34,052 nucleotides of DNA, taken from positions 1-34,052 of the forward strand of contig JAUYQQ010000020.1 in NCBI GenBank assembly GCA_030697165.1, given 5' to 3'. The position numbers and the translations under genes were made by a program. The notes under the pieces are model-generated. The model was not told where the DNA came from, did not search any database, and was given only the letters and a program-made list of their open reading frames with translations. The stretch is from Acidobacteriota bacterium. Its GTDB lineage: Bacteria; Acidobacteriota; Vicinamibacteria; Vicinamibacterales; UBA2999. Positions 15,701-21,900 of this stretch are shown piece by piece (within the stretch, counting starts at the first letter, position 1; every line of letters starts with the position of its first letter).

Positions 15701-15755
15701 GGTGTGCCGCACGCCGGGCGGCCTGCCTGCCGAGCCGGGGGCCCACGATGAGTGA
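12732..15755 (+). CDS. addB: AddB-type exonuclease subunit with Fe-S nuclease domain
   Basis: A 1007-residue homologue of the AddB/RexB subunit of the RecBCD-like helicase-nuclease that resects double-strand breaks. The C-terminal PD-(D/E)XK nuclease is complete: D876 in AKIDRVD and D890-Y-K892 in VIDYKTK. The Fe-S staple is complete: C735 (YLKCPFQFY), then C983, C986 and C992 (CGMCAFVAVC), the same C-x2-C-x5-C spacing as AddB. The N-terminal helicase-like part has LLVPTAAAGEQLRR but no Walker A, so it would not hydrolyse ATP. The start is GTG overlapping the upstream stop. Two repeat-like insertions are read in frame (13571-13610 and 14763-14810). It overlaps addA by eight bases. Confidence 0.9.
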   Translation: MITPRRTRLLRAAGLDGFRAHLAELVRVAPGGADSFLLVPTAAAGEQLRRTLRARLGDAVAMPPIGTRAELYERLLARLRPDARTLSGFEREALIAAAAREAEDAGVPPPFHVRPALVAEMLALYDYLRRLQRSVDDFDRLLTGELEPAADSDQGAAQLLEQTRFLTATFRGYESRLLDTGLLDEHAARALLIDTRAAAPLRHVVITVGDRPLDPDGLWPADVVMLTSLPGLEAIDVVATDATLEAGYLDRLRLAFVGIEETESSLLAAPAPAIVVPAGTPRFAPGARSGQAAGELPFALEYRDREEELEGVARRLKADRRSGRHVALEQTALVVARPLPYLYLARDVFQGAGVPFEALDTLPLAAEPYAAAVDVAMECVAAGFTRRALVALLRSPHFRFVAGDAGDADVGRDAIAALDVTLAEQRYLGGLDRLASLADSCRGTAQPAFAAALAAGTLLSPLGESHPMVEHVDRLRAFLDRHDRPQPGNDRRDRVRAAVTLALAGLGEAYRRHDPGASGTITDLSAAVRRWLGAQTFALRTGEGGLQILDRQAARFADVDDVQVMGLVEGEWPERPRRNIFYPQSLLAQLEPARPDRVALHQERDLVRFARASFHDLLMSARHRVRVSTFALESDAVVEPSAFLDDLPTLGLSREVSTLDPTVQVFAYEALAALKEGVGPAVGATVGPHFSAAVTKWAHVRAGGAVRERARFEGEAGPWVLPRVSVSRLERYLKCPFQFYVTNVLQVDEEPEDENTRSPLVRGRFLHELFETFFHEWQARGRGRITAADMAEARALFVEICEPALASLSPAEAGLERARLYGSAVGSGIAERVFAMEAERGTAIRERLMEFELDGEFAFTGEDGASRTVRLRAKIDRVDVLADGTFRVIDYKTKYVPDRRIALQLPIYSAGVRARLSAERGAGLTASEAMYLSFEGPQAVMPLKETGKSFDELVTAAEHRLVQALDDIAAGHYPPRPETRNLCGMCAFVAVCRTPGGLPAEPGAHDE
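13571..13610. repeat. Possible repeat insertion read in frame within addB
   Basis: A palindrome-bearing stretch (GCCCCTGGGGC, then GCTCGCTCAGGGC) codes for a Gly/Ala/Arg-rich segment, FAPGARSGQAAGE, unlike the flanking AddB sequence. It looks like a dispersed palindromic element captured in the gene, but no second copy is in the window. Confidence 0.3.
14763..14810. repeat. 12-bp tandem repeat plus REP-like hairpin inside addB
   Basis: GTAGGG starts at 14763, 14775 and 14787, giving three 12-bp units, and the last runs into a perfect hairpin, GGCCGCACT-TT-AGTGCGGCC (14791-14810). The same GTAGGG-plus-hairpin form is found at 7084. The insert codes in frame for GVGPAVGATVGPHFSAAV, just before the first Fe-S cysteine. 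Confidence 0.75.
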
Positions 15756-18540
15756 TCAGCCCCGCCTGCAATTCGAGCCGGAGGAGACCGCCGACGATCG
15801 CGCGCGGCGGATGGCGGTCGATCCGGCGCGCAACGTCGCGCTCGAAGCCTCAGCCGGCACCGGCAAGACGCGCGTGCTCGTCGATCGCTACGTCCGCCTG
15901 CTCGAAGTCGGCGTTGCGCCGCGCAACATTCTCGCGATCACCTTCACGCGCAAGGCCGCGGCCGAAATGCGCCAGCGCGTCATGGCCACGCTGCGCGAAC
16001 GCCACCGGCTGGGCAGCCTGACCGGCGATCGCTGGCGCGAGATCCGCGATGCTTTCGGCGACATCTCCATCAGCACCATCGACGCGTTCTGCCTGTCGTT
16101 GCTCCACGAGTTTCCGCTGGAGGCCGGGGTCGATCCGGGTTTCGACCTCGCCGACGAAACCGAAACGCCGCGATTCGTCGAGTCGTCTTTGGATCGCGCG
16201 CTGGCGGTCGGACGCGGCGTCTCGCTCGGCGATCCGGACGTGGCGCTGCTGCTCACCGAATTGGGCGAGCCGCGGCTGCGCAAGGGACTCGCGGCGCTGC
16301 TCGATCGCCGGCTGGTCGCCTGGGACGCGCTCAATCGCTTCCTGCGCGGGCGCGATGTCACGGCCGAGGCGGCGTGCCTGCGGCTGCTCCAGACACTGCG
16401 TGCCGCGATTTCCTCGGTCGGCGGCGCCGCGGCGTTTCGCGCCTGCGGCCCGGCCGCGCCCGGCTTCGACCTGGTCGCGTACGACGTGGACCAGATCATG
16501 GCCGAGCCGCCACCATCGCCGGCGCGGCTGCGAGGCACGTTGGATCGAGTGGCCGACCTGGTGCTGACCAAGGACGGCGGACCGCGGAAGCGGCTGAAGC
16601 ACAAGAAGGCCGACTACCGCTCGGCGGCTGATTACGAACGCCACAAGGTGGTGGTGTTCGGCCTCGGCCCTCACGTGGAGCGCGCGTCGGCGGCGTTTCG
16701 CCATGACCTCAACATCGTGCTCGCCCGCGGCGTCAGGCGTCTGTTCGCGATTGCGCAGGACGAATACCGCCGCACCCTCGACAAGCACGGTGTGCTCGAT
16801 TTCCCCGATCTGCTGGAGCGCACCCTGAAGCTGCTTGGGCAGATGGAAGAGTTCTCGCGCAGCCGCTACCGGCTGGAATCGCGGTACGAGCACGTGCTCG
16901 TCGACGAGTTCCAGGACACGAGCCGCGCCCAGTGGCAGCTGGTCCGCGAATTGGTCCGCGCCTGGGCGGCCGGCGAGGGCATGGTGCACGGCCCCATCCC
17001 CCCCTCCATCTTCATCGTCGGCGACCGCAAGCAGTCGATCTACGGCTTTCGCGACGCCGAGGTCACGGTGCTCGACGCGGCCGGCCGCTTCATCGAGGCC
17101 CTGCGGCCCGAGACACCCTCGCGCGCGGCGATCACCCGCAGTTACCGATCGGTGCAGGAGCTGCTGGCGTTTGTGAACGACGTGTTTGCCGACGTGGAGA
17201 AGGCGCTGGATCGGCCGGATGCGTTCCGGTACGGCGAAGATGACGTGTTCCCGCTCGTGGACGAGGGCCCGCGCGGCGCGGATGCGGTGGGCGTGGTGGT
17301 TGCCGACACCGATGCGGCCCAGGCCGAGGCGGTGGCCGACGAGATTGCGCGGCTGTTGATTGCCGGCGTGACCGTGCGCGACCGCCAGACCGGCGTGCGG
17401 CGCGCGGTGCAGCCGGGCGACATCGGCCTGCTGTTTCGCACGCGCGAGGGCCACGCGCTGTTCGAGGCCGCGCTGGCGCGCGGCGGCGTGCCGTTCTACG
17501 TCTACAAGGGCCTGGGATTCTTCGACGCGGATGAGGTCAAGGACGTGCTGGCGCTCGTCGCGTACCTGGCCGAGCCGGGATCGAACCTGCGCGCGGCGGC
17601 GTTCTTGCGATCGCGGCTCGTGCGGCTGTCGGACGAGGCGTTGAAGCTACTGGCGCCGGGGCTGGCCGGCGCAGTGACGGCCGCCGAACCGCCGCCGGCA
17701 GCGGCCGAGCTGGCGCCCGACGATCGCGAACGGCTGCTGCTGGCGCGCGACAGCGTCGGCGCGTGGATCGCGATGGCCGACCAGCTGCCGCCGGCCGAGG
17801 TCGTGGACCGGGTGCTGGCCGAGGCGGCGTACGCGGTGGAGATTGGCGGCCCGGGCTTCGCGCAAGCGCGTGAGAACCTGAAGAAAGTACGGGGCCTGAT
17901 TCGCCGCATCCAGAACCGCGGGTACGCCACGCCTGGGCGACTGTCGGACTACTTCGCCGAACTGGCGGCCGGTGGCGACGAGTCAAACGCCATCATCGAT
18001 GCCGCCGATGCCGTGAACCTGATGACCGTGCACGCGGCCAAGGGGCTCGAGTTCCCGGTGGTGTTCGTCGTGAACATTGGACGTGGCAGCGGCGGCGGAC
18101 GAGACGACATTCGCGTGGTGGCGCCGGCGTTTGTCGATGATGAGAGGGAGGCGGGCGAGGCGTCGGTGAGCGTGAGCGATCACCAGAGCGACAGCGATCG
18201 CGACGCCGACGAGCGGGACCGGGAGGAAACCAAGCGCCTGCTTTATGTGGCGCTGACGCGGGCCCGGGATCGGCTGTATTTGTCGGGAACGGCGGTGGGC
18301 GGCCAGCTGGTCCTTCAGCGCGGCTCGCTGGGGCGGATCCTGCCGGCGTCCCTGATGACCGCTGCTACGACCGGGCTGGACCCTGAATTCGTGTGGCAGG
18401 GCCACTCGGCCGCGCACCGGATTCGGCGCGTCCCGGCGGCCGGTCCGGCGCCGCGCACCTGGCGGTTGCCGCGACTGGCGGACGAAAGACTGGCCGACCT
18501 CGAACCATTCGAGGCACGTAAAGACGTCCAAAGCCGCTAA
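15748..18540 (+). CDS. addA: AddA-like UvrD-family helicase without nuclease domain
   Basis: A 930-residue SF1 helicase, the motor partner of the AddB-type nuclease. Motifs: Walker A ASAGTGKT (K40), Ia TFTRKAAAEM, Walker B VDEFQDT (D386, E387), III/IV GDRKQSIYGFRDAE, V VNLMTVHAAKGLEFPVVF and VI LLYVALTRARDRLY. Canonical AddA (about 1200 residues) continues with a PD-(D/E)XK domain; here only about 70 residues follow motif VI, with no such motif, and the next gene starts 81 bp later with no nuclease-like remnant. The complex would therefore have one nuclease centre, on AddB. The ATG lies inside the end of addB (8-bp overlap), so the two are coupled. Confidence 0.9.
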   Translation: MSDQPRLQFEPEETADDRARRMAVDPARNVALEASAGTGKTRVLVDRYVRLLEVGVAPRNILAITFTRKAAAEMRQRVMATLRERHRLGSLTGDRWREIRDAFGDISISTIDAFCLSLLHEFPLEAGVDPGFDLADETETPRFVESSLDRALAVGRGVSLGDPDVALLLTELGEPRLRKGLAALLDRRLVAWDALNRFLRGRDVTAEAACLRLLQTLRAAISSVGGAAAFRACGPAAPGFDLVAYDVDQIMAEPPPSPARLRGTLDRVADLVLTKDGGPRKRLKHKKADYRSAADYERHKVVVFGLGPHVERASAAFRHDLNIVLARGVRRLFAIAQDEYRRTLDKHGVLDFPDLLERTLKLLGQMEEFSRSRYRLESRYEHVLVDEFQDTSRAQWQLVRELVRAWAAGEGMVHGPIPPSIFIVGDRKQSIYGFRDAEVTVLDAAGRFIEALRPETPSRAAITRSYRSVQELLAFVNDVFADVEKALDRPDAFRYGEDDVFPLVDEGPRGADAVGVVVADTDAAQAEAVADEIARLLIAGVTVRDRQTGVRRAVQPGDIGLLFRTREGHALFEAALARGGVPFYVYKGLGFFDADEVKDVLALVAYLAEPGSNLRAAAFLRSRLVRLSDEALKLLAPGLAGAVTAAEPPPAAAELAPDDRERLLLARDSVGAWIAMADQLPPAEVVDRVLAEAAYAVEIGGPGFAQARENLKKVRGLIRRIQNRGYATPGRLSDYFAELAAGGDESNAIIDAADAVNLMTVHAAKGLEFPVVFVVNIGRGSGGGRDDIRVVAPAFVDDEREAGEASVSVSDHQSDSDRDADERDREETKRLLYVALTRARDRLYLSGTAVGGQLVLQRGSLGRILPASLMTAATTGLDPEFVWQGHSAAHRIRRVPAAGPAPRTWRLPRLADERLADLEPFEARKDVQSR

Positions 18541-18566
18541 AGCGCGTTAGGGAGGCCCGATTTGCG

Positions 18567-18595
18567 TTGCGTAGGCCGAAGGCATCCCATACAAT
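18567..18595 (+). promoter_or_regulatory. Sigma-70-like promoter of the zinc-ribbon gene
   Basis: TTGCGT (18567-18572), a 17-bp spacer, then TACAAT (18590-18595). The ribosome site AAGGAG follows at 18607-18612, nine bases before the GTG. This is the most complete promoter-plus-ribosome-site arrangement in the window. Confidence 0.6.
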
Positions 18596-18621
18596 TTTGA
18601 AGGATCAAGGAGCGTATTTAC

Positions 18622-18843
18622 GTGCCACTGACGTGTTCGGCCTGCGGGAACACCCGCAAATTTCTCGTGAAAACGCTGCAGATGCACGTAGTGCAGCTCG
18701 ACGACACCCGCGTTGAAGTGTCGGAAGAAAGCAAGCCCGGCGTGATCGAAGTGCTGTGCGACGAGTGCGAAACCGCGCTCAACTTCGAGGAAGTCGAGGA
18801 CTCGATTCGCAAGGAAGTGCTCCTCACCCTCGGCGCCCGCTAG
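18622..18843 (+). CDS. Small zinc-ribbon protein, unknown function
   Basis: A 73-residue protein with two CxxC knuckles (CSAC at 5-8, CDEC near 47-50) separated by strand-like sequence, a typical zinc-ribbon layout. The start is GTG with AAGGAG nine bases upstream and a sigma-70-like promoter. It may bind nucleic acid or protein; no family is recognised. Its stop overlaps the stop of the convergent zinc-ribbon gene by three to four bases. Confidence 0.78.
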   Translation: MPLTCSACGNTRKFLVKTLQMHVVQLDDTRVEVSEESKPGVIEVLCDECETALNFEEVEDSIRKEVLLTLGAR

Positions 18844-19010
18844 GTGTCCGGCTGATCGCCGGCTTCCGCCTCTTCGAAATAGTCGCACTCCGGACAGACC
18901 CACTCGCGCACGGTGGCCTTCACATCCTGTGAAGTTCCCGGTACGCGAGTGATGGTGTCCCGCGTCACCAGGCGCATAAACTCGGCGCACATCGGACACT
19001 CCTTCGGCAT
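18840..19010 (-). CDS. Small zinc-ribbon protein, convergent with the previous one
   Basis: From the ATG at 19010 this is a 56-residue protein, MPKECPMCAEFMRLV..., with knuckles CPMC and CPEC (REWVCPECDYFEEAE) and an acidic tail. The pattern is that of small zinc-ribbon proteins of unknown role. The frame stays open to a TTG at 19046, adding 12 residues; neither start has a good ribosome site, and the ATG is preferred because the conserved-looking part begins there. Confidence 0.7.
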   Translation of the reverse strand: MPKECPMCAEFMRLVTRDTITRVPGTSQDVKATVREWVCPECDYFEEAEAGDQPDT

Positions 19011-19077
19011 GCGCGCATCGTAATCCGCGCCGCTTGTCCTTGACAACCTCAGGGCCCAACCCTATCGTGAGGCCAGG

Positions 19078-19533
19078 GTGTTTCGTCCACATCGATTCCA
19101 CGCGTCGCGCCTCGCGCTCGAAACGCTCGTGCCTCACGAGCGCGCGTACCGCCGCTCGTTGAGCGACGAAGTCGCGATCGACTTTCCGTCCTCGCGCGCA
19201 GCGGCCGAATTGTTCCGTCGCGATCACGGCGAGGCCGGCGCCGAGCGAGCCACCGCCGCGCACATCACGATTTCGCAGTGCCAGGCCGGCACCGGCGCGA
19301 TGGTGCCGCTCGAAGTGCGAGTGCCGCGCACCTGCGCCAGCTGCGGCGGCCGCGGCGAAGTGTGGAGCGAGCACTGTAGCGAGTGCGACGGCGAGGGCCA
19401 GGAACTGCACACGCAGCGGCTGACCGTGGCGGTACCGAGTGGCGTGCTCGACGGCGATCGCTTCAGCTTCAGCGTGTCACTCGCCCGGGGTCCGCGCACG
19501 CGCGTGGATGTGCGCGTCGCGGTCATGGCGTGA
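19078..19533 (+). CDS. J-less DnaJ-type zinc-finger protein
   Basis: A 151-residue protein whose middle has two zinc repeats of the DnaJ kind, CASCGGRGE and CSECDGEGQ, followed by LTVAVPSGVLDGDRFSF, the start of the DnaJ C-terminal substrate-binding domain. There is no J domain and only two of the four usual CxxCxGxG repeats. The N-terminal 60 residues (RLALETLVPHERAYRRSLSDEVAIDFP) are unassigned. It may be a small client-binding protein. The GTG start at 19078 is uncertain; GTG at 19067 is out of frame. It overlaps the next gene by GTGA. Confidence 0.7.
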   Translation: MFRPHRFHASRLALETLVPHERAYRRSLSDEVAIDFPSSRAAAELFRRDHGEAGAERATAAHITISQCQAGTGAMVPLEVRVPRTCASCGGRGEVWSEHCSECDGEGQELHTQRLTVAVPSGVLDGDRFSFSVSLARGPRTRVDVRVAVMA

Positions 19534-19913
19534 AGCGCCACGTCGATTTCCTCGCCACGCTGTATTTGACCTGGGGCGGCATCTTCACGCTGGTCGCGCT
19601 GGCCGGGTTCGCGTTGGCCGGCGGCGCGTTTGCGATCGCCCGCTCCGACGGCCCGGTGCGCTTCAGTTCAGAGATGGCGGCGAGCCTGACCGCCGTGACC
19701 ATTGGCTCGATCTCGCTGATCGCCCTGGTGTGGGGCGCGCTGCATCTCGTGGTCGGGCGGACCCTGCGCCGCTATCGCCCGTCGGCGCGGTTGATGGCAC
19801 TGGGACTCGCGGTGGGCAACCTGGTGCTGCTGCCGTTCGGCACCGCGCTCGGAGCGTATGCGTTCTGGGTGTTGCTAAACGAAGAGGGACGGCGGCTGTT
19901 CGAGGGTGCCTAG
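19530..19913 (+). CDS. Small multi-pass membrane protein
   Basis: A 127-residue protein starting GTG (GTGA overlap with the DnaJ-type gene). Hydrophobic segments at about 10-35, 50-72 and 88-115 predict three to four membrane helices, with a basic loop (RTLRRYRPSAR) before the last pair. No family is recognised beyond similarity in style to small DUF membrane proteins. The final codons fall in a 9-bp tandem repeat. Confidence 0.72.
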   Translation: MKRHVDFLATLYLTWGGIFTLVALAGFALAGGAFAIARSDGPVRFSSEMAASLTAVTIGSISLIALVWGALHLVVGRTLRRYRPSARLMALGLAVGNLVLLPFGTALGAYAFWVLLNEEGRRLFEGA

Positions 19914-19955
19914 GGTGCCTAGAGTGCCTAAGGTGCCTAGGGTGCCAAAGGTGCG
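19902..19955. repeat. 9-bp tandem array (TAGGGTGCC) across two gene ends
   Basis: Five units with minor changes (19902, 19911, 19920, 19929, 19938) and a degenerate sixth. The array holds the stop codon of the membrane-protein gene on the plus strand and the last codons and stop of yidD on the minus strand. Confidence 0.85.
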
Positions 19956-20251
19956 GGGTCTTTGGTGCCGGAGGGGGTCCAGGGACCGCAGCGGAAGACG
20001 CGTCTGATGGCCATCACGCCGCCGCGAGCAATCCCGTATCTCTTGATCACCGCTTCACCGTAATGGCTGCACGTCGGTTCGAAGCGGCAGTCGACGCCCA
20101 TGCGACTGTAGAGCGGCGACAGCGTGGCCTGGTAAAGGTGAATGCCGCCGACCGCGGCGTGGGTGGTCAGCTGTGAGGCCGGCGGGCGATTGAGGTCGAC
20201 CGCGATCGCGGTGACCGTCACCGCAATCGCGATCCAGAGTTTGCGCTTCAG
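19937..20251 (-). CDS. yidD: YidD, membrane protein insertion efficiency factor
   Basis: A 104-residue YidD homologue. After an N-terminal membrane helix (KRKLWIAIAVTVTAIAVDL) comes the family core: GGIHLYQATLSPLY, then CRFEPTCSHYGEAVIKRYG and RVFRCGPW, with the three conserved cysteines. YidD assists YidC-dependent insertion of inner-membrane proteins; it is usually next to rpmH/rnpA/yidC, which are not here. No ATG, GTG or TTG precedes the helix in frame; a CTG at 20251 overlaps the upstream TGA as CTGA, parallel to the ATGA/GTGA couplings elsewhere, and is proposed as the start. The C-terminus is encoded by a 9-bp tandem repeat. Confidence 0.88.
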   Translation of the reverse strand: MKRKLWIAIAVTVTAIAVDLNRPPASQLTTHAAVGGIHLYQATLSPLYSRMGVDCRFEPTCSHYGEAVIKRYGIARGGVMAIRRVFRCGPWTPSGTKDPAPLAP

Positions 20252-20595
20252 AACTTTTCCGCGAACTCGCTCAGGCCGGGGATGATTAACCGGCCGCCGT
20301 TCACGCCCTTGATCATGGCCATGATGTGGAGAGCCAGCTGGGCCAGCGCCAGCAGGGGGGTGATCAGCGCGAAGATGCAACCCATGGGTCCGAGGGCGAC
20401 GAGCACGAAGTTCAACACCACCCACACGACGAGCTCGGCCACCATCAGCACGATGCCGTGCTTGGCGTGCCACTGCACCTCCTTGTCGTCCTTCTCCGTG
20501 AGCAGCGGGACCAGTGCCAGCAGCCACAGGTACGACAACACGATCATGACATTGCGATTGCTCGACGGTGCGCTACCGGGCGACGTGTCGGCCAT
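20248..20595 (-). CDS. DUF4870-family membrane protein
   Basis: A 115-residue protein with a polar start, then three hydrophobic segments (VMIVLSYLWLLALVPLL, VLMVAELVVWVVLNFVLVAL, LITPLLALAQLALHIMAMI) and the family-type motif VQWHAKHG between the first two. DUF4870/Tic20-like proteins are small integral membrane proteins without settled function. AAGGAG lies seven bases before the ATG. It is translationally coupled to yidD, so both may serve membrane-protein biogenesis, which is inference. Confidence 0.88.
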   Translation of the reverse strand: MADTSPGSAPSSNRNVMIVLSYLWLLALVPLLTEKDDKEVQWHAKHGIVLMVAELVVWVVLNFVLVALGPMGCIFALITPLLALAQLALHIMAMIKGVNGGRLIIPGLSEFAEKF

Positions 20596-20677
20596 CTGAT
20601 ATCTCCTTCACCATGGGGGAAGCGCGGGAACTGGGCCGAGTTTATCAATTTCACCCGCATGGTAAGCTGAATTTCTT

Positions 20678-21766
20678 ATGACATCGGAATTGGTCCTGGC
20701 GGCGCTCAGGGGCGTCCACGACCCCGACCTGCAGACCGACATCGTGTCGCTCAAGTTCGTCAAGCACGTCGAGGTCGCCGACGGCCGCGCTGCCTTCACG
20801 ATCGAATTGTCGAGTCCCTCGGTGGCCGCCCGGGACCAAGTGCGCGAGCGCGCCCTGGCCGCGGTGGCCGCGGTGCCCGGCATCACCAGCCTCGACGTGA
20901 CCATGGCGTTTTCGGTGCGCTCGGCCTCGGCGCCCGAACACGGCAAGCCGCCCCTGCCCGGCGTCAAGAACGTGATCGCGGTCGGCGCCGGCAAGGGCGG
21001 CGTCGGCAAGACCACCGTGGCCGTCAACCTGGCCGTGTCGCTCTCGAAGCTCGGCGCCAAGGTCGGCATTCTCGACGGCGACATCTACGGGCCCAACGTC
21101 CCGATCATGTTCGGCCTGCAGGCGCAGCTGCAGATGGACGGCAAGATGATCCGGCCGGCCGAGAAGTACGGCATCCAGATCGTGTCAATGGGCTTCCTGG
21201 CCCAGGACGAAGCGCCGATGATCTGGCGCGGGCCGATGCTGCACAGCGCCATCCAGCAGTTCTGCCGGGACGTGGCGTGGAAGGAACTGGATTACCTGAT
21301 CGTGGACATGCCGCCCGGCACCGGCGACGTCGCGCTGTCGCTCAGCCAGACCGTGCCGGCGGCCGGCGCCATTGTCGTGACCACACCGCAGCAGGTGTCG
21401 CTCGCCGACAGCAAGCGTGCCGTGCGGATGTACCAGAAACTCAACATCCCCACGCTCGGCATGGTCGAGAACATGGCCTTCTACGAGTGCACCAGCTGCC
21501 ACCACGAGGCCGACATCTTCGGGCACGGCGGCGGCGAGCAAATGGCCCAGCAGCTCGAGGTGCCGTTCCTGGGCCGCCTGCCAATCTACCAGCCCATTCG
21601 CGTCGGCGGCGATCGCGGCATCCCGCTGGTGATTGCCGAGCCCGAGAGTGTCGCCGCCAAGGCGTTCACCGCGCTGGCCGAGGCGACCGTGATTCAGATC
21701 GCCGTGGCGGCGCAGAAGAACGCCGTGACGCACAAGGGCAAGATCCCACTCGTGCAGGTCAAGTGA
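20678..21766 (+). CDS. mrp: Mrp/ApbC (NBP35-family) Fe-S cluster carrier ATPase
   Basis: A 362-residue protein with an N-terminal MIP18/DUF59 domain (about 1-85, GVHDPDL..DIVSL) and a P-loop ATPase: deviant Walker A GKGGVGKTT, DGDIYGPNVP, and VDMPPGTGD. The cluster-binding CxxC is present as YECTSCHHE. It assembles and delivers Fe-S clusters in the cytosol, and clients in this window would include AddB. Length and motif order match the family fully. A TAAGCT stands nine bases before the ATG, with no obvious ribosome site. Confidence 0.95.
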   Translation: MTSELVLAALRGVHDPDLQTDIVSLKFVKHVEVADGRAAFTIELSSPSVAARDQVRERALAAVAAVPGITSLDVTMAFSVRSASAPEHGKPPLPGVKNVIAVGAGKGGVGKTTVAVNLAVSLSKLGAKVGILDGDIYGPNVPIMFGLQAQLQMDGKMIRPAEKYGIQIVSMGFLAQDEAPMIWRGPMLHSAIQQFCRDVAWKELDYLIVDMPPGTGDVALSLSQTVPAAGAIVVTTPQQVSLADSKRAVRMYQKLNIPTLGMVENMAFYECTSCHHEADIFGHGGGEQMAQQLEVPFLGRLPIYQPIRVGGDRGIPLVIAEPESVAAKAFTALAEATVIQIAVAAQKNAVTHKGKIPLVQVK

Positions 21767-21767
21767 A

Positions 21768-21900
21768 CTGACACTGCCGGGGACGGCACTCCTTGCCGGG
21801 GCGGCACCTCTTGACGGGGTTGCACTCCTTGACGGGGATCCCGTCAAGCGACAACGCCCCTTCAGATGGTGTCTCCCCGTCCAGTGTCGGCTCCCCGTCA
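21768..21900. repeat. 18-bp tandem array with an inverted counterpart between mrp and the MFS gene
   Basis: Three 18-bp units (21785 GGCACTCCTTGCCGGGGC, 21803, 21821) follow a partial unit at 21768. The right part (from about 21869) carries two related units in reverse orientation (CTCCCCGTCCAGTGTCGG, CTCCCCGTCAGG). At the turning point CTTGACGGG-GAT-CCCGTCAAG (21828-21848) forms a 9-bp hairpin. The block separates two convergent genes and could end transcription from both sides, though no T tract is present. Confidence 0.75.
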
